DNA of 51,039 nucleotides, from the NCBI GenBank assembly GCA_030266015.1, contig JAJDHD010000015.1:1-51039 (forward strand). The letters are read 5' to 3'. Under the pieces are notes generated by a model that made no database searches, had not been told where the DNA came from, and saw nothing but the letters and a program-made list of their open reading frames with translations. The translations under genes were made by a program, and so were the position numbers. This stretch comes from Christensenellaceae bacterium OttesenSCG-928-K19. Its GTDB lineage: Bacteria; Bacillota; Clostridia; Christensenellales; Christensenellaceae. Positions within the stretch are counted from its first letter, which is position 1; every line of letters begins with the position of its first letter. Below, piece by piece: positions 15,772 through 24,585 of this stretch.

Positions 15772-18243
15772 ATGACGAAATGCTTGGTCATCGATCCTAA
15801 AAAGATGAGGAAGCCGGGAAAGATCACATTTAAGGACATTCCCATGAATACGTACCAGAAGACGGTGAAGGACGAGAAGAAAAACTTTACCAAAAAAGAA
15901 TTCATGAACATCTACCGTGACATGTGGGTGGTGCGTGAATTTGAGACCATGCTCAACCTGATTAAGACGACGAACCAGTATGAGGGCATAGAATACAACC
16001 ATCCCGGCCCGGCGCATTTGGGAATCGGCCAGGAGGCGGGTTATGTGGGGCAAGCGTTTGAGCTGGGAATTGAAGATTTCACATTTGGTTCGCACCGCAG
16101 CCATGGCGAGATTCTGGCAAAGGGCATGTCTGCCATTGAGAAGCTGCCGGATAAAAAGCTGACGGAGATTATGGAAAACTTCTTTGACGGTGAAACCTAT
16201 GATGTGGTAAAAAAACACACGCAATATAAAAAAGTGAAGGACATGGCGCGGGAATTCCTGCTGTACGGCATGATAGCGGAAACGTGGGGCAGGCAGACAG
16301 GCTTTAATCGTGGCCTGGGCGGCAGTATGCACGCATTCTTTACGCCGTTTGGCGTGTATCCCAACAACGCCATTGTGGGCGGCAGTGGACCCGTTGCAAC
16401 GGGTGCGGCGCTCTTTAAGCGTGTGAACCAAAAGGACGGCATGGTGGTGTGCAACATCGGCGACGGTGCGATTGGCTGCGGCCCGGTGTATGAGAGCATG
16501 AACTTTGCCACGATGGATCAATATAACGACCTTTGGGATGACAAGCACAAGGGCGGCCTGCCTATCATCTACAATATCTGGAACAACAGCTATGGCATGG
16601 GCGGCCAGACATGCGGCGAGACGATGGGGTATGGCGAAGTGGCGCGCCTGGGCGCAGGGCTTAACCCGGAAGAGATGCACGCCGAGCGCGTGGACGGCAT
16701 GAACCCGCTTGCCATGATTGATGCATACCGCCGCAAACGCAAGGTGATAGAAGACCGCAAGGGCCCGGTGCTGCTGGATGTGGTGACATACCGCTATTCC
16801 GGCCACAGCCCGTCCGATTCGTCCTCTTACCGCACAAAGGAAGAAGTGGCGATGTGGGAAAAATGTGAGTCCATCACAAACTTTGGCAAGCAGCTGATCG
16901 AAGCGGGCATTGCGACGCAAAAAGAACTCAAGGACATTGAAGAAATGATTCGCCGCGACATGGTGTGGGCAGTGAAGCTGGGCAAAGACGAGGAAATCTC
17001 CCCGCGCATTGACCTTGCCAAGGATCCGGATGCCATTGCGAATATGATGTTTACAAACAAGGCGATAGAGAGCATGGATACAACGCGCAAGCCGGATGTG
17101 CTGCAAAAATATGAGGACAACGCACAGGTGCAAAAGCTGAAGAAAAAGGTGCGCAGCGCGTTTGACGAGAGCGGCAAGGCTGTCTCCAAGATAAAGGCAT
17201 ATAACATCCGCGACGCGATATTTGAAGCGACAATGGACCGATTTTACAAAGATCCGACATTTATTGCCTATGGCGAAGACAACCGCGACTGGGGCGGCGC
17301 GTTTGGCGCGTACCAGGGAATTACAGAGGCGATTCCCTACCACAGGTTCTTCAATTCGCCCATCTCAGAGGCGGCTATTGTGGGCACGTCCGTTGGCTAT
17401 GCGCTGTGCGGCGGCAGGGTGATGAGCGAGTTGATGTATATGGACTTCATTGGCCGTGCGGGTGACGAGGTGTTTAACCAGATGAGCAAATGGCAGGCCA
17501 TGAGTGGTGACGTGCTTAATATGCCTTTTGTGCTGCGCATGAGCGTGGGCAGTAAATATGGTGCTCAGCATAGTCAGGATTGGTCGGCGCTGTGTACGCA
17601 TATCCCCGGCCTCAAGGTGGTGTTCCCTGCTACGCCGTATGACACAAAAGGAATGCTGAACGCGGCGCTGAATGGTAGTGACCCGGTGATTTTCCTGGAA
17701 AGCCAGAGGGTGTACGACATCGGCGAGCAATTCCAAAAGGAAGTGCCGGAAGAATATTACGAGATAGAACTGGGCGAACCTGATATTAAAAAAGAAGGTA
17801 AGGATCTCACCATCCTGTCGGTAGGTGCGACGCTGTACCGTGTGATGGACGCAGTGAAAATACTCGAGGAAAAATATGGCGTTTCCGCTGAAGTGATCGA
17901 CGCGCGCAGCCTGGTGCCATTTAACTATGAAAAGGTGCTGGAATCTGTAAAGAAGACGGGCAGGATTATTGTGACGGGTGACGCATGTGAGCGCGGGTCG
18001 CATTTGAAGGACTTTGCGCAAACGGTGAGCGAGCTGGCATTTGATTATCTGGATGCGCCACCGGTTGTGGTGGGTGCAAAGAACTGGATAACGCCAGCGC
18101 ACGAGCTGGAAGGCTATTTCTTCCCGCAGCCGGAAACGATTGTGGATGCGGTACACGAGCGTATTATGCCACTTGCCGGTCACGTGCCGACCACAAACCA
18201 GACAGAGCTGAAGCAGCTTGAAAACGCTAAAAAAGGTGTGTAA
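15772..18243 (+). CDS. Fused E1 alpha-beta thiamine-dependent dehydrogenase
   Basis: 823 residues. Residues about 40-430 are E1 alpha: HLGIGQEA, FGSHRSHGE, the thiamine diphosphate motif GDGAIG...WNNSYG, and YRYSGHSPSDSSSYR. Residues about 490-800 are E1 beta: YGEDNRDWGGAFG, NSPISEAAIVG, and the AQHSQDWSAL His region. The join is a helical linker around 430-485. It oxidatively decarboxylates a 2-oxo acid, or cleaves acetoin, and loads the acyl group on E2. Most bacteria use separate subunits. GDG to NN spacing is 38 residues rather than about 26-30. The substrate (pyruvate, branched-chain acid or acetoin) is undecided. Confidence 0.93.
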   Translation: MTKCLVIDPKKMRKPGKITFKDIPMNTYQKTVKDEKKNFTKKEFMNIYRDMWVVREFETMLNLIKTTNQYEGIEYNHPGPAHLGIGQEAGYVGQAFELGIEDFTFGSHRSHGEILAKGMSAIEKLPDKKLTEIMENFFDGETYDVVKKHTQYKKVKDMAREFLLYGMIAETWGRQTGFNRGLGGSMHAFFTPFGVYPNNAIVGGSGPVATGAALFKRVNQKDGMVVCNIGDGAIGCGPVYESMNFATMDQYNDLWDDKHKGGLPIIYNIWNNSYGMGGQTCGETMGYGEVARLGAGLNPEEMHAERVDGMNPLAMIDAYRRKRKVIEDRKGPVLLDVVTYRYSGHSPSDSSSYRTKEEVAMWEKCESITNFGKQLIEAGIATQKELKDIEEMIRRDMVWAVKLGKDEEISPRIDLAKDPDAIANMMFTNKAIESMDTTRKPDVLQKYEDNAQVQKLKKKVRSAFDESGKAVSKIKAYNIRDAIFEATMDRFYKDPTFIAYGEDNRDWGGAFGAYQGITEAIPYHRFFNSPISEAAIVGTSVGYALCGGRVMSELMYMDFIGRAGDEVFNQMSKWQAMSGDVLNMPFVLRMSVGSKYGAQHSQDWSALCTHIPGLKVVFPATPYDTKGMLNAALNGSDPVIFLESQRVYDIGEQFQKEVPEEYYEIELGEPDIKKEGKDLTILSVGATLYRVMDAVKILEEKYGVSAEVIDARSLVPFNYEKVLESVKKTGRIIVTGDACERGSHLKDFAQTVSELAFDYLDAPPVVVGAKNWITPAHELEGYFFPQPETIVDAVHERIMPLAGHVPTTNQTELKQLENAKKGV

Positions 18244-18255
18244 CCACACGACAGT

Positions 18256-18295
18256 AAAAAACAGTCTTCCGCATAAACTGCGGGAGGCTGTTTTT
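18256..18295 (+). terminator. Terminator of the dehydrogenase operon
   Basis: A 17-bp stem with two G-U pairs (AAAAACAGTCTTCCGCA with TGCGGGAGGCTGTTTTT) begins 12 bp past the E1 stop and ends in five T. Confidence 0.93.
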
Positions 18296-18432
18296 GGTTG
18301 GGAAACTAATCGTATACTGTCTATTATGATATAATTTTAAGAAAGTATAATTGAAATTGCGGTTCGTACCTGGTGCATACGCCTGCTTTCTATTGGGAAG
18401 GGCAGGAAGGCCAGACTTTGTGGAGGCGATAA

Positions 18433-18873
18433 ATGAAGATAAGAAGAGTTACAGGTGCAAAAAAAGACTATATTGAGTTGTTGTTGCTGGCGGACGAACA
18501 AGAAAGTATGATAGACAAATATCTTGAGAGGGGCGAAATGTTTGTGTTGGATGACAATGGCGTAAAAGCGGAATGCGTCATAACCAAAGAAGCCGAGGGT
18601 GTTTATGAGTTGAAAAACATTGCTGTTTTGCCGGGCTGCCAGCGGAAAGGTTATGGGAGAGGCCTGATAGAGTTTCTGTTTACCCATTACCACGATTGTA
18701 AAACCATGCTTGTGGGAACAGGCGACTGCCCTGCAACCCTTTCGTTTTATAAGACATGCGGTTTTGCAGAATCGCACAGGATAAAGAATTTTTTTACAGA
18801 GAACTACGACCACCCGATGTTTGAGGACGGAAAGCAATTGGTTGACATGGTTTATCTAAAAAGGGACCGGTAA
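18433..18873 (+). CDS. GNAT family N-acetyltransferase
   Basis: 146 residues. The acetyl-CoA loop is clear: LKNIAVLPGCQRKGYGRGLI (V-x-P-x-x-Q/R-x-x-G-x-G/A). FYKTCGFAES is the usual C-terminal beta-bulge motif. TGGAGGCG lies 5 bp upstream of ATG 18433. The acceptor cannot be predicted. It stands alone between a terminator and a convergent gene. Confidence 0.9.
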   Translation: MKIRRVTGAKKDYIELLLLADEQESMIDKYLERGEMFVLDDNGVKAECVITKEAEGVYELKNIAVLPGCQRKGYGRGLIEFLFTHYHDCKTMLVGTGDCPATLSFYKTCGFAESHRIKNFFTENYDHPMFEDGKQLVDMVYLKRDR

Positions 18874-18936
18874 ATTTGGGCGTGTATGCTGAATAAAGAA
18901 AGGCTTTTTTAAAACAAGCGAGCTCTATGAAAGGGC

Positions 18937-20127
18937 TTAATCCAGCATTTCAACGGCGCTGCCCAGTGCGCCGGCAATCCGTTGCGTCGCCGCGTCATCC
19001 GCGGGGCCGACCACAAACGTGCCACCATTTAACTGATTGTGCACCCTCAAGGGATAATACCCGGCGTTCTCCAGAAATACGCCCGTTTCGTCTTTTATAA
19101 GCGCAAGCTGGAGGATAATGGTGTCGTTGTGCCATTGCTGTGCCATGCTGGACACAAAATTTCCCAGCGAATAAAAACATAAAACCGCACGGCCGTCTGC
19201 GGATTGTAAATACTCCGCTTCTTGCAGCCGGTGCGGGTGCGCGCCAATGATCACATCAACGCCTGCATCTGCTATTTGTTGCGCGTGTTCTTTTTGTGTG
19301 CTGGTGGGCGATGCATCGTTTTCGTTGCCCCAGTGCGCGTATACAATGATAAATTCCGCGCCTTCTTCTTTTGCGGATAGTACATCCTGTGCCACAGCCT
19401 GCGCGGAATACTCGTGAATCATATACCCGCGCTGTGCTTCCGTTAGCGAGTGGTGCCGTTGGTTAAATATTTCGCTATAGGCAAGCACGGCAACTTTGAT
19501 TTCGTTAATGTCTGTGAGCAAGTACCGCTTTGCGCCAGGCGTGGCGTTTGTGCCCACATAACCGATTCCATAGGCGTCCAATGCTTCCACTGTTTCAACA
19601 ATGCCCTGCGTGCCTGCGTCTAGGCAATGGTTGTTTACTGTTGAAACGCCGTCAATTCCCGCGTCCTTTAATGCCGAAAGGTATTCGGCTGGCGCGTTTA
19701 GCACCGGCTTTTCCGTTTCGCCCATTTGCGAGGTGAGTGGGGAAGAGGAAGATACTGCCGTTTCCAGATTGCCCAGTGCATAATCGGCATCATTAAATAA
19801 TTCTTTTACATAAGAAAAACTGGAGGTAAAATCATAGGAATCGCCCACCCTCGCCGTGTTTTGTTGCGCTTTCAGGCACATCAGGTCGCCCACAAGTTGG
19901 ATTGTTGCCCTTGTCGGATCCGGATGGGGTGTGGGCGTGGGTTGTGGTGTGGCGGTAGGCTCCGGTTCGGGTGTGGGGGTAGGGGATGGTGTTGGTGTGG
20001 ACAGCGACCCGCTGCCACTGGAGATCTGTGTTTCTTGTGGGGGTGCCTGTTTTTCAAAAGTCTGTGCACAACCAAATAATAAAACCAACACCGTGGCCAA
20101 ACAAAAACAAACCAGTTTTTTTCTCAT
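18937..20127 (-). CDS. CapA-like (PGA_cap) metallophosphatase lipoprotein
   Basis: 396 residues. A lipoprotein signal peptide ends at LLFGC with lipid-anchored C20. Residues about 40-75 form a Thr-Pro-Glu-Pro repeat linker like a cell-wall spacer. The catalytic domain has LVGDLMC, GNLETAVS, VNNHCLD, YAHWGNE and GAHPHRLQ, the calcineurin-like metal sites of the CapA family. CapA itself takes part in poly-gamma-glutamate capsule anchoring, but no capBC is nearby, so the substrate is open. It is transcribed alone. Confidence 0.92.
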   Translation of the reverse strand: MRKKLVCFCLATVLVLLFGCAQTFEKQAPPQETQISSGSGSLSTPTPSPTPTPEPEPTATPQPTPTPHPDPTRATIQLVGDLMCLKAQQNTARVGDSYDFTSSFSYVKELFNDADYALGNLETAVSSSSPLTSQMGETEKPVLNAPAEYLSALKDAGIDGVSTVNNHCLDAGTQGIVETVEALDAYGIGYVGTNATPGAKRYLLTDINEIKVAVLAYSEIFNQRHHSLTEAQRGYMIHEYSAQAVAQDVLSAKEEGAEFIIVYAHWGNENDASPTSTQKEHAQQIADAGVDVIIGAHPHRLQEAEYLQSADGRAVLCFYSLGNFVSSMAQQWHNDTIILQLALIKDETGVFLENAGYYPLRVHNQLNGGTFVVGPADDAATQRIAGALGSAVEMLD

Positions 20128-20150
20128 ATATCCAGCCCCCTTTTGGCATA

Positions 20151-20179
20151 ATCATACTACATCCTGTGTATGGATGCAA
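20151..20179 (-). promoter_or_regulatory. Promoter of the CapA-like gene
   Basis: On the minus strand TTGCAT (20179-20174), 17-bp spacer, TATGAT (20156-20151), 24 bp before the start. The rest of the 20128-20490 gap shows no gene that I can support. Confidence 0.65.
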
Positions 20180-20491
20180 TTCTGCCCGTTAAAACTGTGT
20201 GCTCAAAACCCTGCTGCTCCAGTGGATAATCCCGTCAGAATATACCTCTGGATGCATGGTGCATGTGCATGGTGCGTTGGGTGCTGTGCACAAAGATATG
20301 ACATATTGTGGGTAAATGCCCGTTTTTTCCCGTCTATAGCTGCCCTACAGGCTTACAAATTTTTCGTCTGCCGCCAAAGCGTTCTTTAACACTGATAGTA
20401 GTTTCTCCATCCAGCTGTTAATTTTAAGCATACATTTCCTTCTCCATTTTATCTTATCGATTATTCGTTGGTGCCGCCTGTCCATGGGAAT

Positions 20492-20517
20492 AAAAAAACA
20501 GCGTCCACAGGACGCTG
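20492..20517 (-). terminator. Terminator of the ferritin gene
   Basis: Minus strand: CAGCGTCC-TGT-GGACGCTG followed by seven T, 19 bp past the ferritin stop. Confidence 0.93.
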
Positions 20518-20535
20518 CCTTATAAGTCTCTTTGA

Positions 20536-21045
20536 TTATTCCGCCGTAATAGGTGTGTAAACTCTTGCGGCCATTTCGTTATCTACATATAAAAGTCCAC
20601 CCTCGGTGCTGCCAGCCATTTTCAACCGTTCCACCAGGCCAGAGGCGTTTTCTTCCTCCTCCACCTGCTCGTCCACATACCATTGCAAAAACTGGATCGT
20701 CTTATAGTCGCGTTCTTCCTGCGCCGTATCCATCAGTTTATAAATCAGCGATGTGACAAGCTGTTCGTGCTCCAGCGTCTTTTTGCATATGTCCATAGGG
20801 CTTTCAAAAACAACCTTGGGTGCTTCTATTGCAAGGAATTCTACCTTTGCTCCCACGCGCACCAGATAATTCATCATTTTCATTGCGTGGTCGCGTTCCT
20901 CCTGTGCCTGTACACGGAACCAGTTTGCAAAACCGGAAAGGTTTTTTGCTTCCAGCCATGCCGCCATAGACAAATAATAATACCCTGAGAAAAACTCGTT
21001 TTTCATTTGCTCGCTCATTTGTTTAACCATTTTTTTGCTGATCAT
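20536..21045 (-). CDS. ftnA: Ferritin
   Basis: 169 residues of a four-helix-bundle ferritin. The ferroxidase ligands are visible: Glu in MKNEFFSGYYYLSMAAW, AQEERDHAMKM (Glu-x-x-His) and, in helix C, LEHEQLVTSL; WYVDEQVEEEENAS holds the third-site residues. It oxidises Fe(II) and stores it as mineral in a 24-subunit shell. ATG 21045 is preceded by AGAGGAAAAA; longer starts up to 21126 have no support. It is a single-gene unit. Confidence 0.96.
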   Translation of the reverse strand: MISKKMVKQMSEQMKNEFFSGYYYLSMAAWLEAKNLSGFANWFRVQAQEERDHAMKMMNYLVRVGAKVEFLAIEAPKVVFESPMDICKKTLEHEQLVTSLIYKLMDTAQEERDYKTIQFLQWYVDEQVEEEENASGLVERLKMAGSTEGGLLYVDNEMAARVYTPITAE

Positions 21046-21179
21046 TTTTTCCTCTCGCTTTCCCTTCGGTAGATAGGCAATACTTCTCCAAATTATATAT
21101 AACATTTTATCATGGAAACGAAACATAAAAAAGCCGCTTCATAGGATGGAAAATGAAAAACGGAATATCTTATACAGTG

Positions 21180-21863
21180 TTATTCAATATTGCCGGTGGG
21201 AAAAAGTTGGTGTGCCCGTCCGGTTATAACGGGCTTTTTACTTTTTAAGAGTCCTCTTTTTTTGCGTTCGGTTGTTTGCTCGGCCCAAAGATCCGTGTCC
21301 CTGGCATTGGCAAGCACCATGCCATATACCACAGTTGCGCGCAGGTCTGCGTCCTCCTGCCCGTGGCGCGCCGCTACCTGCATCATGGAAAGTGCCATAT
21401 CCGACAGCATGGCAGCCTGCGGCTCGCGCAGCATGATGCTATGCTCTTCATAAACGCGTATGATGATCTCCTGCAAAAGCGCGCGGATCTGTTCACACGC
21501 GCCCACGAGTATCCGTTCCACATATTCCTGCTGGGAGCGCATGTCCAGCACACAACGTATAATATCATGCGATTCCTCCATTGTTTTTGAAATGAAGGTG
21601 TGGATGGCGGCATAAAGTGCTTCTTCGGCGGGCTTGCCAAAGACGTTTTCCATCATGGACATCCTGATTTGCTCAATATCACCTGCGAGCACATGTGCCA
21701 GCAGGGCTTCCTTGTCCTCAAACCGATTGTATACCGTGCCAACGGCAAGACCGCTTAGTTTGGCGATGCGTCGCATAGAAATTCGCTCAAAGCCGTCCTC
21801 GTGGTAAATTTGGAGCGCGGCTTCAATAATCCGCTGGCTTACGTTTTCAATTACTTTAGGCAT
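21180..21863 (-). CDS. TetR family repressor
   Basis: 227 residues. The N-terminal HTH is typical: IIEAALQIYHEDGFERISMR, then AKLSGLAVGTVYNRFEDKEA, with helical ligand-binding C-terminal part. GGAGG precedes ATG 21863. It sits 31 bp downstream of the MATE gene in the same direction and probably controls it. Two copies of a matching palindrome (ATGAAYNNTGTTCAT) lie in the gap upstream of the MATE gene at 23435 and 23610. Confidence 0.92.
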   Translation of the reverse strand: MPKVIENVSQRIIEAALQIYHEDGFERISMRRIAKLSGLAVGTVYNRFEDKEALLAHVLAGDIEQIRMSMMENVFGKPAEEALYAAIHTFISKTMEESHDIIRCVLDMRSQQEYVERILVGACEQIRALLQEIIIRVYEEHSIMLREPQAAMLSDMALSMMQVAARHGQEDADLRATVVYGMVLANARDTDLWAEQTTERKKRGLLKSKKPVITGRAHQLFPTGNIE

Positions 21864-21894
21864 AGCGCAATCCTCCCTGTTAACATGTCCAAAC

Positions 21895-23292
21895 TCACCG
21901 GCCTGCTCCGGGTTGTAGCCCGTCCCGCTCAAATGCCTGTTGTTTTTGCCGTGTAAACCGGAACACACGCACAGCAAGCACCAGCGCCAAAACGCCGGAA
22001 ACGATATCAGAAACAAGCGGCGAAATCAAGATGCCGAAAAATCCAAACACATTGGCAAGCACCAACACGGCAGGGATGAGGCACACACCCTGCCGGCAAA
22101 TGGCGAGTATCAGCGCACCCAGCGCCTTTCCAAGAGCTTGGTAGGTCATCATGATGATCAGTGAAAAAGCAGTGAGCGGAAAAGCGGCGGTAAACCATTG
22201 CAGCGCCTCAATTCCTGTTTGTGTCACGCTTTGGTCGGATGTGAATATGCCTATGAATTCCGGGGCAAACAGGCGAAAGGCAAGTGTGATGGCAAGCCCG
22301 ATGAGCACTGCCATGCCAATGCCGAATTTAAGTGATGTTTTCAACCTGTCAAATCTGTTAGCGCCAAAATTATAGCCCGCTACCGGCTGGAATCCCTGTG
22401 AAAAGCCAAACAATATGGCAAAGCCGAGGAATTGCAGGCGATTGACAATGCCGATGGCGGCAATCGCCCCGTCGCCATAAGTCTTCGTGAAGATATTGAT
22501 AACGGCAAAGCTGATGCCGGTGAATACCTGTATCAGGAAATTGGATACACCCACCTTTAGGATATATTGGACAATCTGTTTGTCAAAGCGCAGTTTTTTG
22601 AAGGACACACGTGCCACTGTCTTTTTACGCAGGTAGTTGGAGCCTAGGATGACAAAGGATACACACTGCGATATGGCGGTGGCAATGGCAGCGCCTTCCA
22701 CACCCATGCCCAGCACACTGATGAAAATGGGGTCGAGTACAATGTTTAAAACAGCGCCGATGATGATGCCAATCATGGATTTTGTGGCGTTGCCTTCGGC
22801 GCGCAGCAGGTTGTTAAACGCCATGTTGGTAAGCTGTGCTGGCGCGGCAAGGAACATAACATTGGCGTAGGCAAGCGCGTCTGTTATCGTCGCGTCTGAC
22901 GCGCCCAAAAGCAATAAAAGCGGCCTTGCGAAAATCAGGCCTAAAATAAGCATGGCGATTCCGGAGAAAAACGAAAGCGCTATGGTGATGGACGCCGTTT
23001 GTCCGGCCTTGCACAGGTCTTTCGCGCCCAGCAGGCGGGAGAGGTAGGCTGCACCACCCGCGGCAAATAGTACGGCGACGGACTGCATAATCAGCAAAAC
23101 AGGCAAAAACACGGAAACCGCGGCGACGCCAAGGTCGCTGTCTGAAGCAAGGCTGACAAAATATGTATCCGCCATATTGTAAATTGCCATCACAGTCATG
23201 CTGATGATAGCGGGAACCGCCAGCTTCAAGATCGCAACGGGAACCTTTTCCGTGCCCATCATTTGCGCGCGTTTATCAATTGTATTTTCCAT
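21895..23292 (-). CDS. MATE family multidrug efflux transporter
   Basis: 465 residues, twelve predicted membrane helices, beginning MENTIDKRAQMMGTEKV, with PAIISMTVMAIYNMADTYFV near residue 28 and the internal pseudo-repeat VSNFLIQVFTGISFAVINIF in the second half, both typical of the DinF/NorM superfamily. Such carriers exchange cationic drugs or metabolites for Na+ or H+. ATG 23292 is used; GGGG lies 11 bp upstream. The gene leads an operon with the TetR regulator. Confidence 0.93.
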   Translation of the reverse strand: MENTIDKRAQMMGTEKVPVAILKLAVPAIISMTVMAIYNMADTYFVSLASDSDLGVAAVSVFLPVLLIMQSVAVLFAAGGAAYLSRLLGAKDLCKAGQTASITIALSFFSGIAMLILGLIFARPLLLLLGASDATITDALAYANVMFLAAPAQLTNMAFNNLLRAEGNATKSMIGIIIGAVLNIVLDPIFISVLGMGVEGAAIATAISQCVSFVILGSNYLRKKTVARVSFKKLRFDKQIVQYILKVGVSNFLIQVFTGISFAVINIFTKTYGDGAIAAIGIVNRLQFLGFAILFGFSQGFQPVAGYNFGANRFDRLKTSLKFGIGMAVLIGLAITLAFRLFAPEFIGIFTSDQSVTQTGIEALQWFTAAFPLTAFSLIIMMTYQALGKALGALILAICRQGVCLIPAVLVLANVFGFFGILISPLVSDIVSGVLALVLAVRVFRFTRQKQQAFERDGLQPGAGR

Positions 23293-23401
23293 AAAGTCCA
23301 ATTCCCCGGTGAATATGGTTTGCGTGATACGCGTTATATAACAGTCCCGTTCCGCGGCTTCTATATGCAGATATCCGGGCTGTCATCATACGTGCAAAAA
23401 T

Positions 23402-23430
23402 ATTATATAGGAAACAAATGGAAAACGCAA
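23402..23430 (-). promoter_or_regulatory. Promoter of the MATE-tetR operon
   Basis: Minus strand TTGCGT (23430-23425), 17-bp spacer, TATAAT (23407-23402). The leader is about 105 nt. Confidence 0.7.
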
Positions 23431-23434
23431 CATC

Positions 23435-23449
23435 ATGAACGGTGTTCAT
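23435..23449. promoter_or_regulatory. TetR operator, copy 1
   Basis: ATGAAC-GGT-GTTCAT is a perfect 15-bp palindrome 4 bp upstream of the MATE promoter -35 box. Confidence 0.7.
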
Positions 23450-23609
23450 TTTAGCAAGTGAGAACTCCGGGCAAACATGCGTTAGTATTACAGTGTGTGG
23501 GAAATTGTTTGTATTGAAGGGCATATACGGTTTTCGCGGTTAAAAGGTTTATTTGTTTGATAAATAAATGGTGTTAAGCGTTGTGTTTGCGGGTGTCGTT
23601 ACAGATAAC

Positions 23610-23624
23610 ATGAATACTGTTCAT
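23610..23624. promoter_or_regulatory. TetR operator, copy 2
   Basis: ATGAAT-ACT-GTTCAT matches copy 1 at 12 of 15 positions, including the whole right arm. It lies between the MATE and nfnA promoters, 41 bp before the nfnA -35 box. Confidence 0.55.
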
Positions 23625-23664
23625 CAATTTGTCAAAATAAGAAAGCTTTCGGCTTGTTTTTCAG

Positions 23665-23694
23665 TTGCATGTGGAGGGCGTTTTATTGTAATAT
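23665..23694 (+). promoter_or_regulatory. Likely promoter of nfnA-nfnB
   Basis: TTGCAT (23665-23670), 18-bp spacer, TAATAT (23689-23694), 46 bp before the nfnA start. Confidence 0.5.
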
Positions 23695-23739
23695 GAAATC
23701 GGTATAGCAATTTCTTTAAAAAGCAGGAGGTCGCGTTAC

Positions 23740-24585
23740 ATGTTTAAAATATTGGAAAAACGGGAATTGGCGGAAAATATCGTCAAAATGGTGATAGACG
23801 CGCCGCTGATTGCGAAAAAAGCGCAGAGCGGCCAGTTTGTGGTTTTGCGGACGCATGATAAAGGGGAGCGTTTTCCACTTACCATTGCAGATTATGACAG
23901 GGACAAAGGAACGGTGACGATTATTTTTGCTCAAGTGGGTAAGTCCACAGAGCATCTTGGTACGTTGAATGAAGGCGATGGGATATTGGATGTAGTGGGG
24001 CCGCTGGGTGTGGCGTCCCATTTTGATCCTGCCATTAAAAAAGTCGCGGTGATAGGCGGCGGGCTGGGGTGCGCCATTGCACTGCCCCAGGCGAAGACGC
24101 TTCACGGCATGGGTGTTTCGGTGGATATGATTGCGGGTTTCCGTACAAAGGATTTGGTGATACTGGAAGAGGAAATGAAAGCGGCAAGCGCCAACCTGTA
24201 TATTGCGACGGACGACGGCAGCTATGGCATCCACGGGTTTGTAACCAAGGTGTTGCAAGATAGGATGGATGAGGGTGTGAATTATGACCTGGTTGTTGCC
24301 ATTGGTCCCATCCCCATGATGAAATTTGTTTCCGAGTTGACGCGGCCCAAGGGCATCAAAACGCTTGTTTCCATGAATCCTGTAATGATAGATGGTACAG
24401 GCATGTGCGGTGGTTGTCGGCTTACGGTGGGCGGCAAAACAAAGTTTGCCTGCATCGACGGGCCGGATTTTGACGGGCATGAGGTAGATTTTGACGGGGC
24501 GATGCGCCGGTTGTCTATGTATGACGGAATGAAGGAGCGTTCGGAGGATTGTAACCTGGTGAAGCAAGCGGAGGGCAAAAAATAA
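23740..24585 (+). CDS. nfnA: NADH-dependent ferredoxin:NADP+ oxidoreductase, small subunit (NfnA)
   Basis: 281 residues of the ferredoxin-NADP reductase/dihydroorotate dehydrogenase electron-transfer type: FAD part with RFPLTIADYD, nucleotide-binding VAVIGGGLGCAIALPQAK, AIGPIPMMKF, then the [2Fe-2S] site GTGMCGGCRL with a third Cys in KFACIDGPDFDGHEVD. With NfnB it couples NADH, reduced ferredoxin and NADP+ by electron bifurcation. AGCAGGAGG precedes ATG 23740. Family relatives annotated as sulfide dehydrogenase cannot be told apart by sequence alone, but the gene pair is typical of Nfn. Confidence 0.92.
   Translation: MFKILEKRELAENIVKMVIDAPLIAKKAQSGQFVVLRTHDKGERFPLTIADYDRDKGTVTIIFAQVGKSTEHLGTLNEGDGILDVVGPLGVASHFDPAIKKVAVIGGGLGCAIALPQAKTLHGMGVSVDMIAGFRTKDLVILEEEMKAASANLYIATDDGSYGIHGFVTKVLQDRMDEGVNYDLVVAIGPIPMMKFVSELTRPKGIKTLVSMNPVMIDGTGMCGGCRLTVGGKTKFACIDGPDFDGHEVDFDGAMRRLSMYDGMKERSEDCNLVKQAEGKK

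Noticed and set aside
15748-17343. A 531-codon open frame on the minus strand
   Set aside because: It is the antisense shadow of the fused E1 gene; composition is His/Val/Arg-rich without any family motif and no ribosome binding site.
19880-20030. GT-rich tandem repeats that look like a minisatellite
   Set aside because: They encode the Thr-Pro linker of the CapA-like lipoprotein and need no other explanation.
21211-21243. Terminator-like hairpin GCCCGT...ACGGGC with T tract on the plus strand
   Set aside because: It lies inside the 3' end of the tetR gene on the opposite strand, and no plus-strand transcript is evident.
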